Assembly (NCBI GenBank): GCA_002224055.1
Contig: AZLU01000003.1
Location: 1-64,000 of the forward strand
Length of the DNA stretch: 64,000 bases
Reading direction: 5' to 3'
Origin: Pezizomycotina sp. ARF18
Taxonomy: Eukaryota > Ascomycota
Shown here: positions 24,026 through 35,088 of the stretch, piece after piece
How positions within the stretch are numbered: position 1 is the stretch's first letter
Layout of the letters: every line of letters begins with the position of its first letter
Translations under genes and position numbers: made by a program
Notes under the pieces: generated by a model
What the model was told of the DNA's origin: nothing
Database searches by the model: none
Seen by the model: the letters and a program-made list of their open reading frames with translations, nothing else

Positions 24026-26490
24026 ATGTATCGCAACCGCTGCCTCCGCTGCTCCCTCCTCGAATTAAGCCTCTACAACCGTTTCCCTCCTCTCGAAGCC
24101 TCAACACCGTCGCCACACAATCCAAAGCAATCGTGCGCTCGAAGGCATACTTCCCCCCTCCTCAGTCCACCGCCTCCCCCCCGGAAAGCCCTCGAAAGCA
24201 CTTACCCGCGGCGGCCACGGCGTTCACAAACCCCTCACCTCCGCCCAATAACCCGCGGCCGCGTAAAACGCAAGCGTGACGACGAACCAGTCGACGATGG
24301 AGCACCCCGCGGCGGGGATGTACTCCGCGGCCGCCCACCGAAAGACCGCCACGCCGTTGTAAAAAGCGGTGATGGGAAGAATGAAGTAGCTAGGGTAGAT
24401 AGGTTTAAAGTAGCCGAGCAGGTACGAGCGTTATTGGAGAAGGATAAGTTCGCGGCGGCGATGGAGTACACGAGGGAGAAGACGAAGTACTGCGATACCG
24501 TCGTGCCGTTAACCATTTGATTGAGTATAAGATGAGTAGGGGGATTGTTCGAAGGCTTATAGAATCTACATTGAGTATAGAGAAACCCAGCCTTCTACGT
24601 TCCTCGTTACCCTTGCTGGTAAAATGTTTCCCAATTGAGTGTTAATGTTGTTTTGTTCAGATGAAAAAACGCCGTATACAGCCAGACTCCTACACCATCG
24701 GCATACTCCTCAACGGCTTCGCAAAGAGCGCGAAGCACTCTAAATCCCTCGAGCGCGCTTTATCGCTGTACTACTCCATTTCCTCCCCGGGCTCTTTAAT
24801 CCCACCCTCGGTCGTGCACACGAACTCGGCGCTCAAAGTCTGCCTGAAAATGAAGGACATGGACGCCCTCTGTCCATCGCGGAAAAAAATGCCGAACCAC
24901 GGTCCCCGACAGCCAGACAATCTAACGTACACAATCATCCTCAATGGCTTACGTCTCGGTTGCGACGAAGGAATCCAGAAAGCCGTCGTCGACGGGAGGA
25001 CGCTGTGGACGGTGTTGTGAGTAAGTGGGCCGCTGGCTCGCTGGTTGTAGACGAGGAGCTCGTGTGCGCCATGGGACGGTTATTGTTGGCGAGCGAGCGG
25101 CCGGAGGATTGGGATGATGTATTGACGCTATGCGCGAATCAGTTTGAGATTCCGAGCTGCTGCGAAGATGGGGACTAAGGCGAGGAAGATGTTGCACCTT
25201 CCGCCGTGTTACCGAGGAAGAGCACCTCGAAGAAATCTAAGGCTGAGAATACGGAAAGCAATCCGCGCTTGCGACTCTTAGCGAGCACGAAGCTACAGCG
25301 GAAAACCAGGAGAATGAAGTCATCGAGGACGAAGGCTGGGAATCCGACGAAGAAGGCGAGCTCACGCCGGAAAGCGCACGGCTGAAGTGGCTGCTGAGCA
25401 ATAAATACGCTTCGAATGAGGAAGCACCGACGTCCTTGACGGAACTCATCGAGCGCGGTGCTTCCGATAATAAACAGCTCGTAGCCACGAAGGCCAAATT
25501 CGGCACGCCCGCGACGCCCGGTAACAACGCCCTCTCGTTACTCATGAACTCCTGCGCGTCTATGCGCGCTTACTCCACCGCTTTGGAATACTGGACGCTT
25601 TTAACGGACTCCTACGGCGTGAAACCGGACATGGACAACTTCCAGTGGAAGCTGCGCGTCTACGCCGAACTACGCGACCACAAAGCGTGCCTTCAAACAC
25701 TCCGCACTATGCAGGCTCTAAGCGAAGACTCGAAGCTCACTGGATTAAACCCTAAAGCATTCTTCATCGCATTAAACGCGTGCCGCCGTAGAAAAACCGA
25801 GAGCGCGTTCATGGACGCCGTCGGTTTATTAGATATGATGGCGCGGCTAGATATTGAAGTGAAACCGAAGATTCTAAGCGCGTTTATATACACCGCTATT
25901 CTCACGGGATACGGAAAATGTTATAAGATCGCCTGGGATAGGTTAGGACCGCTGTACTACGACTTTGAAAAGCTAACAGAACCGGAGGGTCGCGGGGGTG
26001 TACTCAAGCAACCGACCGTCAACACCGAAAAAGAACAGAGCTTCGACGAGGACGGGATGTTGGTAGACGACGCGGCGCCGAAGACGCACTTGCAGACTCA
26101 ATTCGATTTGTTAAGGAATATGGTACGGTTAGCGGACTATTTACTCGATCCGAAGTCGGGACTTAAATTGGATATTTCGGAGCAGAAGGCAATCGTGGCG
26201 CAGAGGGGGAAGTATAATAAGCTGCTGACGGATTATTTTAATTTCGATGCGATGACGGATGGAGAGAGTGTGGGTGCGCCGAGGTATATGCAGAAGCACA
26301 GGCTGGGAAATTTGGGAAGGACATGAGTGGGTCGAGGACTACGACTTATAGACATTTGAAGGCTGGTCAGAGTGATACTGGGAACCGTACTAAGAGGCCG
26401 ACGGGCTGGTTGTCTAGTTTGATAGCGGAGACGGAAGCCCGTCAGGAACGGTCTGTGGTCCGCGGCGTCAATCATCGATATAAGCTTTAG
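24026..26490 (+). CDS. Pentatricopeptide repeat protein, mitochondrial
   Basis: The start at 24,026 (MYRNRCLRCSLLELSLYNRF) gives a basic, Leu/Ser/Pro-rich N-terminus like a mitochondrial targeting sequence. A linker rich in Arg/Asp follows, then VAEQVRALLEKDKFAAAMEY. An intron ends at 24,660. PPR helices follow: MKKRRIQPDSYTIGILLNGF (canonical PPR start), PSVVHTNSALKVCLKMKDMD, and PDNLTYTIILNGL. The 296-codon block 25,436-26,326 continues with LSLLMNSCASMRAYSTALEY, PKAFFIALNACRRRKTESAF and PKILSAFIYTAILTGYGKCY. The frame closing at 26,324 is probably a missing G. One base later the frame stays open to a stop at 26,488 (ending VRGVNHRYKL), giving a natural C-terminus. Resembles fungal mitochondrial RNA-processing PPR proteins (CCM1-like architecture), but the precise orthologue is not assigned. 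Confidence 0.82.
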
Positions 26491-28560
26491 AAAACGCGGG
26501 AGTTTTTTGTTAAGTATGATGAAAATGTGATTATTGCTTCGCATTTTATTGTGCATCACGGAGCATTCTGTATATAGAGGGTACATATATCACCGGCATA
26601 TGTTTGAATAGATTGTAACATAGTTTTAAACTATCGGTTGGAAAGAAATTACAAAAGCATTGTGTGTTGGTCAGAATCGTCAATTCTCAGGCTTGTTGAT
26701 GCTGTAATATCTAAGTCTCAGCCAGTTAGCCTTCGTAGATGCCACATATATACATAGCAGGCTGCGTGGAGGAATATAGACACAGTACGTGTTATAGGTA
26801 TATCTAGGTAGTTCTCTGAGTTCTCCCTCCTTTCTCCCCCGATCGTGTATGTATTGGCAGTGGAAAAGCATTTGGGCAGTGATAGCTCTTGGTATTATCG
26901 CCGCTGATAGTGAGGAACAACAGGCCCCATTCAAATGCACGATGTTTGTTGCTGTCTTAACACATCAAATTCTTCGCACATTCCATGATGCGTTGGCTGG
27001 CGCTGATATGGTAGCATCCGCAAGTGCGAACACCCTAGTTACAATCGTGAATAGCTTGTGAACCAAATCCACCTCGATAATACTCCCCGGGGTAATCCAG
27101 TAATTTTTGAACCTTGTTAACGAGATCCCGCGATATACCTTTCGCACGGCATTGAATCAGACCGATCACACGATATCGAGAATTAAATCCGCGCATTCTA
27201 TGAGATTCAGTTATTCCCATCCCTTGCATTTTTTTTTTTTTCCTCTGTATGTTTCAATAAAGCTGTTCGATACACCACGAATAGTATCATCAAGAGCGTG
27301 AATATATTCACAGGTCAATAGCCGCGTCAAACAGCGCTTTTCACTTCTAACGAACTACTATTCGCTTTAGGAAACCGCTCACGTTACGTTACACATCGAT
27401 AAGGACACGACATGCAAGGAAGCCAGACAGACCGCGCCGCCGAGGATTCCTTTACTGTAAATGGCGAGCTACTGGCAGACTGGCCAGTAAGTGGCTGTCG
27501 AATGACAGACAACATCTGGATGTTTACAGGAGTTGGATTTGGTACATGCCCAATCCGAACATATTTTCCGGTGTCGAAAAAAAACCACCCGTCAACTAAT
27601 CATTTCCTTCGTGGGTTCGAATATTTCGACATGGGCGTTTGGTAAAGGACTCGCATTAAGGGTACATGCACGCGAGTCAAAAGAGCGAACGTGCGGCTCG
27701 TGTCGAGTAATTTAAACTTCCCTTCCCGCGAAGTTCTTTAACGTGTGCATCGCGACCTAGACGACAGAGCAGGGGTCTTTGGGCGACTCCAATACCTTAA
27801 ATCCTCCAGTTCCTCTTCTGTGCCTTATTCTTCACCTCTCGTACGACAGTATACCCTGCTTGATTCCATGGAGAAGGTGCGTCCTTGAATGAATAACGTA
27901 CCATTAATTAAGCGTTTGTGTTTCGTCGCTTCTCTAATAGAATCACCTTCTTCCCCATATAAAAACTTGTCGTTGTCTACCATTTCGAAGAACCTTCGGG
28001 TAAAAATCATATAACTATTATCAAGTGTCAATTGTTGCGCGCACAACAAGCGGATTCCTTATTCCTCTTTTCGTGACGGTCCTTTCCCTTAGGAGTTCGC
28101 GCCAAGCAGACTCAACAGGTACTACTACAGCGGTAACCTAGCTTTTGCACATTCCTATTTAAGCAGATCGTGGCTAAGCCTTACGTTTTGTGTTACTATC
28201 AGAGCCTCCGCGATAATTTATAATATTTTTTCTATTTTGGGCAGAAACAGCTGTCACGTCTAAAGCTTGAGAAAGATTCGGCCAACGGATTTTACTCAGA
28301 ATATCAAATCTGAGGCCCCAGAAAAAATAGAGAGAACTCATTGCTTAAGTAATTATTACTGGTATATTCGCCGGCAAATATAGTGAAGATTCTTGTAAGG
28401 ATATAGGCCTTAGATTAACAGGGCGCTAATCATCACATATATCCCTGCATATGCGTTGGTGTTGACGTTGATCATGGAAGGTCGTGGGCACAACACCAAA
28501 AGAGGATAAATCATGATGTTTCATGTATATGCTATTGCCGTACGCGGGAATTCGCTTGTG
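26491..28560. other. Intergenic with weak coding traces
   Basis: About 2 kb without a gene I can support. Around 26,970-27,230 on the minus strand a short open stretch (LVNKVQKLLDYPGEYYRGGF, then GSQAIHDC) has coding-like composition and may be a relic, but I cannot name it. T11-12 lies at about 27,230. The rest is AT-rich and holds no motif I trust. Confidence 0.35.
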
Positions 28561-28566
28561 AAAAAT

Positions 28567-28576
28567 ATATATAAAA
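28567..28576 (+). promoter_or_regulatory. TATA-like box of the secreted-protein gene
   Basis: TATATAAAAG about 160 bases before the ATG at 28,736. The following leader is C/T-rich and ends in ATCAAAATG, a typical fungal start context. This layout suggests a well-expressed, focused promoter. Confidence 0.5.
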
Positions 28577-28735
28577 GCAACCATCCGCTCGCGTCAAGTT
28601 ACGCAATCAAATTCTCAGACTCCTCAGAATTAACGCTCTCTTGGCATTTCGGTGCACCCGCACTATCTATAAGTATTCGCTCCTCTCGATCGTTACACAA
28701 TCTACCCCAGATTTCAAAGGAACACAAAAATCAAA

Positions 28736-29267
28736 ATGCGTTACACCAACTTCGTTGCCCCTCTTGTCGTCGCCGCCGGCTTCGTCGCCCCCGCCACGGC
28801 CGCCCCTTCCCCCGGCGCCATCTTCGCCCGCGGTTGCAACCCTCCCAGCGACCCGTTAACGTCGACGGAACCGACAAGTACCTCCAAGCCGCAGAATCTT
28901 CCTGCGGAGATTTGACCAACTGGGGCTTGACTCAAGCCCACATGGACGACCTGTCCGGCCAATTTAAAAAGGACTGCCTCTCGGGAAACCAGGGTGCAAC
29001 CTACACCTCATCCTGCATCTCGCACGGTAGCACCTCCCCGCAGTGGTCAGCCAAGCTCGAGATGCAGCTGTTCGAAGGCTGGACGCTGTACGACTTCGGC
29101 CCCTCCAACTCCGAAAAGGTCAGCGCTGGTTTCTTGACGGTCAGGAGCAAGGCTGATGATCCGAAGAGTTTCTGGATGAACCTTTACAAGACGGTTCCAC
29201 TGAGAGGATTGGATGGCTTCAGTTTACCGCTACCGATAGCGTTAACTGGGGTTGCTATTTGGTTTAG
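28736..29267 (+). CDS. Small secreted protein, unknown function
   Basis: The start at 28,736 gives MRYTNFVAPLVVAAGFVAPA followed by TAA-APSPGAIFARGC: a classic signal peptide with a probable cleavage after TAA and a possible KEX2-like dibasic-poor propeptide. One base is missing in a C run (GACCCGTTAAC for GACCCCGTTAAC). With it restored the mature part continues PVNVDGTDKYLQAAESSCGD, DLSGQFKKDCLSGNQGATYT, SSCISHGSTSPQWSAKLEMQ and FWMNLYKT. The natural end is probably the frame reading FTATDSVNWGCYLV with a stop at 29,265, rather than the longer frame to 29,289. About 175 residues with an even set of cysteines, fitting an extracellular protein. No family is recognised. A candidate secreted virulence or surface factor only by its form. 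Confidence 0.7.
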
Positions 29268-29800
29268 AATAGCCACGGGCCTAACATAACATGTGCTCAA
29301 TGTATACATATAACAAAGTGTATTTATCATTTCATCACCTTAACACATCGCTCTGCCGCCACACCTAGAAATAGTTCGTTCGACTGAGTCTATTTTATGT
29401 ATTGCGCTATTCGCGCACATTAGAATAAATAATATATAATATTTTGAATTCCAATGGCAGAGTTTATAATAATTAACGGTCTATCTAAATAATTATGAAC
29501 ACACTGTAACCCCGCCTGGGGGGAACTTTATTTATCCTAAAACTTCTGAATTTACATGAAAACAGTTGCAAGATAACATCATGATAGAGATAAATAAGAA
29601 TAAAATCTGAATATGAATATGGCTATCTAGAGTTGATCGAGCGGGGCAATGACAAGGTTGAAATTATCCAAAGACTTCCGCTGATGCAAATATGTAATCA
29701 CCGGACGACCGTACGTTCTTACTCTATCAGCGCGCATGAAGATAAGCATAGTATATAAAAAAAACCACGACACACACACAAAAGCTTTTGCTCCAATTTA
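29268..29800. other. Intergenic
   Basis: About 500 AT-rich bases between converging genes. AATAAA-like signals near 29,425 (AGAATAAATAAT) could serve polyadenylation of the secreted-protein gene. A (CA)5 run (ACACACACAC) and an A run lie near 29,760-29,780. No gene is seen. Confidence 0.4.
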
Positions 29801-32160
29801 CTAATGGTACCGTATCCCTAGCGCAAAGACGCGGAATCGGCGACTGCTGAGGTGGAGTATCTCTACAACGCGTCGCATGACCTGAGTCCTTAGAATTTGA
29901 TCGGCTCGAACTCCTATGGCGGCTAATTTTTCAATGTCGTCCGTGGAGATATCGACTGATACAAACACTGACTCGCGTACTTTACCAATGAAGTTGGTCC
30001 AGATCTTTCTACGAGCCTCAAAATCAAGCTCGTGATAAATGTAATGGAAAGTGGATTCGAGCTTTATACAATCCATGAATCCTTTAGTAAATGTATCAAA
30101 GTATGCGTAAAAACAATTGAAAATAAGTGCTATGCAATATGGTTAATTTACTCCCAAAGCTTCGTCGATAAGGTGAGCTTTGTTTGTTGTCAAGAGCAGC
30201 ATGCTCTTGTAATACTCTAGCTCTCTCATGAGTACGCATACCATTGCGTTCCTCTTCAAATCCGTATCAGAACGTTTGGCTAAAAACACATCGGCTTCAT
30301 CCAACAGCATTCCGGAGCTAAGAGCATCCCAAAAGCATCTGTCGATCTCCCAATTTATAGAGTCCGTAATCCCAAGCTGCAGAAATCTACTCCATTCCGC
30401 TAAAAAGCATTCATAGTTCCTAGCGATCGCAGCTCCTTCCGCGCAGTTTCTGGACCATTCCAGCAAATTTTGTTTCATAACGCGTCTTGCACTCCTACTG
30501 TCAAAGTTGTTGATGAAATGTCCGACCACAAAGAGGCTTTGAACCTGAATAGCTGTAAGAAATTGGAACGAAGTTACAAATGCTTTGACTTCTTCACATT
30601 ATTTGTGGCAACCTGCAGTTTCAAGATGCCTATACTAGTATCTGGCTGCATATACCAGAAATTCGTGCTGATGAACATTCTCGGGCTTATTGCCTTGTGT
30701 TTGAACTCATTTGCAGAGAGCTTCCGGAGAACTTGAGAGCAGCGTCCCTGCGATAAGTGCTTCAGACACGCCTCAGCGATAATATCCGCTTCGACGGTGT
30801 CGGCAATCTGAGTGGCTTGCAATATGTCAAGCGAAGAATAATTTTGAGCGGCTTGATCCTGGGAATTCCTATAAGGCTCGCGCAAAAACTCATGAACTGA
30901 GCTGTGGGAAACCTGCAGGTAGCCGTCATCTGGGTCTTCTGCAAAAGGCTTAAAACCAACAAGAGGGATGCAGCGATGCTTGATGTCGTCTTTGTGAATC
31001 CTAATATCAAGGGAAAGATCTCGATGATTCCCGTCGTGAAGTGATAACTGAAGTATGGAGACAGCTTCCTGCAATTCTGCAAGCTTCAAGCGTCGTTTCG
31101 GGAAAGCTAGAAGCGACAAAATATATATAGAAACCCTTATTAGATATTAAATTCCAAGTATTTTTTTGTTGGCTCTGTGGCCACTTACTTTGCCAAGGGC
31201 GGCCGTCGTCCTGCTGATCTTTTCTATCCAGCTGTATCAGCTCTTGCAGCCTCAATACACGGATCTCATATTGTCAGGAAGCCCTCTCTTACGTCTTTTA
31301 ATCGTTGCTCTTGCGTCTTGCGATTGTCGAAAGTATCTTTCATGTGGGCGACCCAGCGGAAATTCGAATGGCCTGCCCTATGCAATTTGCGAGAGACTTC
31401 CATCTTGTCGTCTTCATTGGAAAATTGTCCTGAACATCCTCTTCGATATGGCTGATATATCGACAAACATCCTTTCCTACCAATTCTTGATCGATCGCAA
31501 GTTCCATGGCGGACAGCCGCTTGATCCATTAATGGTAGACTCTGTCTTTTGACTACTGCACCAAATCCTTACAGGTGTTCTTGAGCTGCCTCGCGCCAGT
31601 TCAGCCAAAAATTCCAGTGTTGATAGAAGATCCATCTCCAAATGTTTGCTTTCATTGCGTGCTCTTTCAGACTTCGCAGATTCAACTTGTCGAACTTCGT
31701 CCAGGCCATCGAGAAAGAAGTAGACTGAGGTACATCGCGAGACGAGTAGTCTGATGAGTTCGTGTAACTGGCTGGGATCGGTCGCATTTCTCCTTATGAG
31801 CTGAAGAGACTCAGAGTCAATCCCACTTTCAGATTCTAGACACAATCAAGAAGTTGCGACGCTAGCAGAGAGGCCAATTGGCCTTTAGAGCGCTTCACAT
31901 CGTGTTTGAGCATTATGTAAGGCGTCGCCGGCTTTGGTTCCTTTCTGGAAAGGTACCGTACCGCATAAGAACAAAACACGGATTTTCCGGTACCTCCGGC
32001 GCGGTTAGCCATAATATAGGGTTGGCATTGTTCTTGAACACCCAACTTTAATATTGGTTCATTACAAAGCCATTCACAAGTCCCCCCATAATGTTTTTCC
32101 CAAACAAAACTTGTAATCGTCAGTATTCAAAGTGGCAGACAGAGACTGTAATTCTGTAGC
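29801..32160 (-). CDS. NACHT (STAND) protein running in frame into an AAA+ ATPase half
   Basis: Read on the minus strand. The entry motif GGTCEWLCNEPILKLG leads to the P-loop NRAGGTGKSVFCSYAVRYL (Walker A, about 32,000), then LLASQLLDC, and SVYFFLDGLDEV (Walker B, about 31,700). VRIWCSSQ (sensor 1 region), DQELVGKDVCRYISHIEEDV, and the helical ELIQLDRKDQQDDGRPW with an intron before FPKRRLKLAELQEAVSIL (winged-helix-like, about 31,080) follow, then DGYLQVSHSSVHEFLREP. These are the standard steps of fungal NACHT-NTPases. The frame continues through LLEWSRNC to EIDRCFWDAL and then directly into GMLLDEADVFLAKRS, LKRNAMVCVLMRELEYY and LLLTTNKAHLIDEAL, which are Walker B and sensor motifs of a different fungal AAA+ family. 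After an intron come YHELDFEARRKIWTNF and an AAA lid. The AAA+ part lacks its own Walker A. The N-terminal effector domain is missing or undetected. Several single-base shifts. Confidence 0.72.
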
Positions 32161-32652
32161 CTGATCAACTACTCCTTCGATATCTGCAGATTAATGTGTT
32201 ATGCGGTTGATAAACCAATAAGAACCCGATAATCACACGGCTACATGTAGCGTGAAATTGCTAAGTAACCAGATGCATACAGAAAAGGGGGCGATTATCG
32301 CTCAGCCTCATCTAAGGGCCGTATAAATGGCCACCAGCGACATAGAGCCTCTCTTGGTGGATCCGGAACCGCAAGGCTTCAAGCCAAGCGCTAATTGGAA
32401 CGCGAACAGGCGACTTCTCCACAGCGGCGATTATAACGATCGACAAGGCTGATGTTGAGCTATACGGAGTTAATAATCGGCAATGATCCATTTTGTTCAA
32501 ACGCTTTTTATACGCCCCTTAAATAATCTTTTAGTTTACTTCTTTTCCTTCTCTCTTTTCATTTCCTTTTTCCTTTCCTTTTTCAATATCATAATTATCA
32601 AGACATAATTCTCTTAAAGAATTAGTTTAAACAATCAAAATTTCTCAAGAGT
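32161..32652. promoter_or_regulatory. Shared divergent upstream region, NACHT / hydrolase
   Basis: Spacer of roughly 490 bases between the 5' side of the NACHT gene (-) and the hydrolase (+). It is pyrimidine-rich near 32,530-32,590. A 62-codon minus-strand frame (32,312-32,500; MNKMDHCRLLTPYSST...) could be an upstream exon of the NACHT gene, but it matches no effector domain I know. A splice acceptor-like CTGCAG precedes the first clear NACHT-side codons at about 32,185. Confidence 0.35.
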
Positions 32653-33731
32653 ATGACTGAATCAGCAAATGAACATTGGCTTAAGCCCCAGTGAGTGATT
32701 CGAAGGGAGTTATTAATTATTCCCAGCCAAAAGTTCTTCATTATTATTGATATCCAAATTTTGAAGGCAAATACCTTAGGGCTCCACCTGGTTTACCCCG
32801 ATCAAAAGGCGCAAAGCAAAGCAATTCTAGAGTTAGTCGTCTAACAACTTCTTTGGCTCTATATCTGTTAAGGATGAATAGTTTCCAAAATTCTAGGTGA
32901 TTCTAATATATACGCAGTGTCCTTTTTGTTCATGGTCTTGGAGGAAACTCGTTCTCAACATGGGCCAAGAAAGAAACGCTATGGTTCCGAGACCTGCTGC
33001 CCAAATCTCCGTACTTCGAAAACGCTAGAATCTTGACATTTGGATATGACGCTCGCGCTTTCTTGCGTCCGTTCGAGTGCTCTACCAGGGGAAGAACGTA
33101 TACTTTTGCGGAGGCGCTGCTTTGCGACCTTAAAGACGGCGTGTTTCCCCTGCCGCCCATAGTCGCCCGATAATATTCTGCGGGCACTCGCGCGGCGGAA
33201 TAGTGATAAAAGCCGCTCTGAGGCATGCTCATTCTCTTGTATCGCTTTGCGGCGACATTCTGCAAGCGACCAAATCTATAGTGTTCTTCGGCACACCGCA
33301 CCAAGGAGCCGACCTAGAAGTATGGGCAGCGTATCTTGGCGGTGTTAGCAAAGTGGTCGGTGTACGGAGCACGGAAGTTGTAGACGAACTCAAGCGCTGG
33401 TCAAATCCTTTGGTCGATTTGACTACGACATTCGCCGAACTGGCGCCCAATTTGACATTACAAACCTTTTTCAAAACAAAGAAAACAGGTGGAGTTTTGG
33501 TATTTCTTAATCCTCCAGTGCTAAATTTAGATCTATTCAACCATCTCATAGTTAACTAACGGTCTCTATTTTGAACTATCTAGGTTGTTCCGGAAGGCGC
33601 AGCGAAGTTGGGGCAGCGGAACGAGCAGGCGAGGGCTCTCATCGCCGACATCGGGAGTCTGCAACTTCTCTGAAGACGACCCAAATTGGCATATCGTACT
33701 CGTGCGTTTGAAGCTATCGCCGAGGGATTGA
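32653..33731 (+). CDS. Lipase-like alpha/beta-hydrolase of the fungal NLR-associated type
   Basis: The probable start at 32,653 (short exon, donor GTGAGT at 32,691) is followed by an exon around GLHLVYPDQKAQSKAIL with donor GTTAGT at 32,832. The intron 32,832-32,917 (TTCTAAT branch, CGCAG acceptor) splices to DVLFVHGLGGNSFSTW, the oxyanion-side motif. Then WFRDLLPKSPYFENARILTF and GYDA, the nucleophile elbow CGHSRGGIVIKAAL (Ser, about 33,190) and SIVFFGTPHQGADLEVWAAY follow. After a further intron (acceptor at 33,583) come the VVPEGAAKLGQRNEQ and NFSEDDPNWHIVLVRL blocks and a stop at 33,729. This is the full serine-hydrolase domain usually found at the N-terminus of fungal NACHT or ankyrin proteins, here ending as its own short protein. 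One missing C before the nucleophile motif breaks the frame. Divergent from the NACHT gene next door. Probable role: effector of a self/non-self or stress response (inference). Confidence 0.78.
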
Positions 33732-34485
33732 GTTGGCGAATGAAATATCTCTTCCTGAAGTGCCCAGCATATTATCCAGCTCTCGCGTAAGTCACGAAAT
33801 GGGCCAAAGCGACAAAGAGTTGACGCCACGGTTGCAGAGACTACGCAATCAGTGACGTCCACCATGCTACAATCGGATTCAATAAGATGGCCGCTCGTAT
33901 AGATCTAGTATGCATGAGATTTTATCCTTATAATGATCATCGTAATTAACATTGTGTATTTTTCTCGAGCTCGTTAGTTTACATTACCGTATCTTCCAAC
34001 GCACACTCAAAGGAGGAGCGTCCTGTATCGCATTTAATCGTGCAGTCTTGTAATTACCAGTACGTGATTAACTCTGCTGCTATGTAGTACTATTAGATGT
34101 TTCCGTATATGCATTCATATCTTAGATAGGATATTACCCTCCGTATTGAAGCATAACCCCACCTCTACGTTGTTCATGATCCAAGCCGTAAAGTGATTCT
34201 TCGCTCTCGGCGATACGGACTTTTGTTTGGGAAGGTGTTGAAGGTAATAAATTATAATAAGCGCCGGGTGGTCGACTAGGGCGCCTACAATTGAAGGTAG
34301 ATCCTCGTTCTTTCTTTAATAATAGGTCAATCCAGATGGCTTTTCTTACATACAGCGAACGCGTGTCCTTAGATACAACATTGCGCTAGTAACAAGTATA
34401 GGCATAACTTATTATTTTTTTTTCTTAAGAGTATCGTCGAACGAGACGATTGTGGTCTACTCAGTGTAGGAACACCATTACCATA
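33732..34485. other. Intergenic
   Basis: About 750 bases, AT-rich, no gene recognised. TATATG-rich words and a T9 run (about 34,414). Ends at the first copy of a promoter-like direct repeat. Confidence 0.4.
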
Positions 34486-34585
34486 CATCATGTATATGCC
34501 TTATTGTACATAAATAGGGGAGCTTTCCTCCCATCATGTCTATCAATCAACTCAAGGATCGATCCCTCTTCACGGTGTTCCAACA
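34486..34585 (+). repeat. Direct repeat, promoter-plus-leader, copy 1
   Basis: About 100 bases nearly identical to 34,808-34,905. It contains an AT-rich box (TACATAAATAGGGG), a short pyrimidine leader and an ATG (34,536) followed by codons for MSINQLKDRSLFTVFQQ. The two copies differ only in two places by one base in a C run, so the duplication is very recent, or the two are assembly or sequencing variants of one unit. Copy 1 continues open for 60 codons into a T-rich tract. Confidence 0.85.
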
Positions 34586-34689
34586 GGTTATGAGCCCGGT
34601 AGATCTTCTACTGGCCAACTATGACCGTTATAATGTTGCGATACATTCATCTTTTTTAATTTTAATTTTATTTTATTTTTTTAAACGGA

Positions 34690-34803
34690 GCACCGTCATC
34701 ACAAAAGCGCAACGGTAAAGACGCATATGCATATCGACAGCAACTAACGCCCGAAACGTCACAAAAGCGTAGCGCTAAAAGCGCATATGCACGTCAAAGA
34801 CAT
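34690..34803 (+). repeat. Degenerate internal tandem pair
   Basis: Two related units of about 60 bases: one with CACAAAAGCGCAACGGTAAA then GCATATGCA, the second with CACAAAAGCGTAGCGCTAAA then GCATATGCACGT. They lie between the two promoter-like repeats and may be duplicated upstream control sequence. GCATATGC is itself palindromic. Confidence 0.6.
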
Positions 34804-34807
34804 ACAG

Positions 34808-34905
34808 CATCATGTATATGCTTATTGTACATAAATAGGGGAGCTTTCCTCCATCATGTCTATCAATCAACTCAAGGATCGATCCCTCTTCACGGTGTTC
34901 CAACA
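34808..34905 (+). repeat. Direct repeat, promoter-plus-leader, copy 2
   Basis: Second copy of the unit at 34,486-34,585, 322 bases downstream in the same orientation. Its ATG frame (MSINQLKDRSLFTVFQHSA) ends after about 19 codons. It lies about 190 bases before the ATG of the APH-like gene, so one of the two copies could be that gene's promoter, or both could be remnants of another gene's 5' end. Confidence 0.8.
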
Positions 34906-35088
34906 CTCAGCTTAGCAAGGAAAAAATCCTCTATTAGCATCTGAGAGCTTAAGCAGATTTTTGAGCCTTAAAATAAATCATGTGTAGTGCGCTGCGCGGA
35001 ACTTAATTTTTTTTTTTTTAATACCTCAAAATCCTCCAGCACACAAGAATATCCATCGTGTCGGTTAAACTCAAAGCTAGTCTACACT

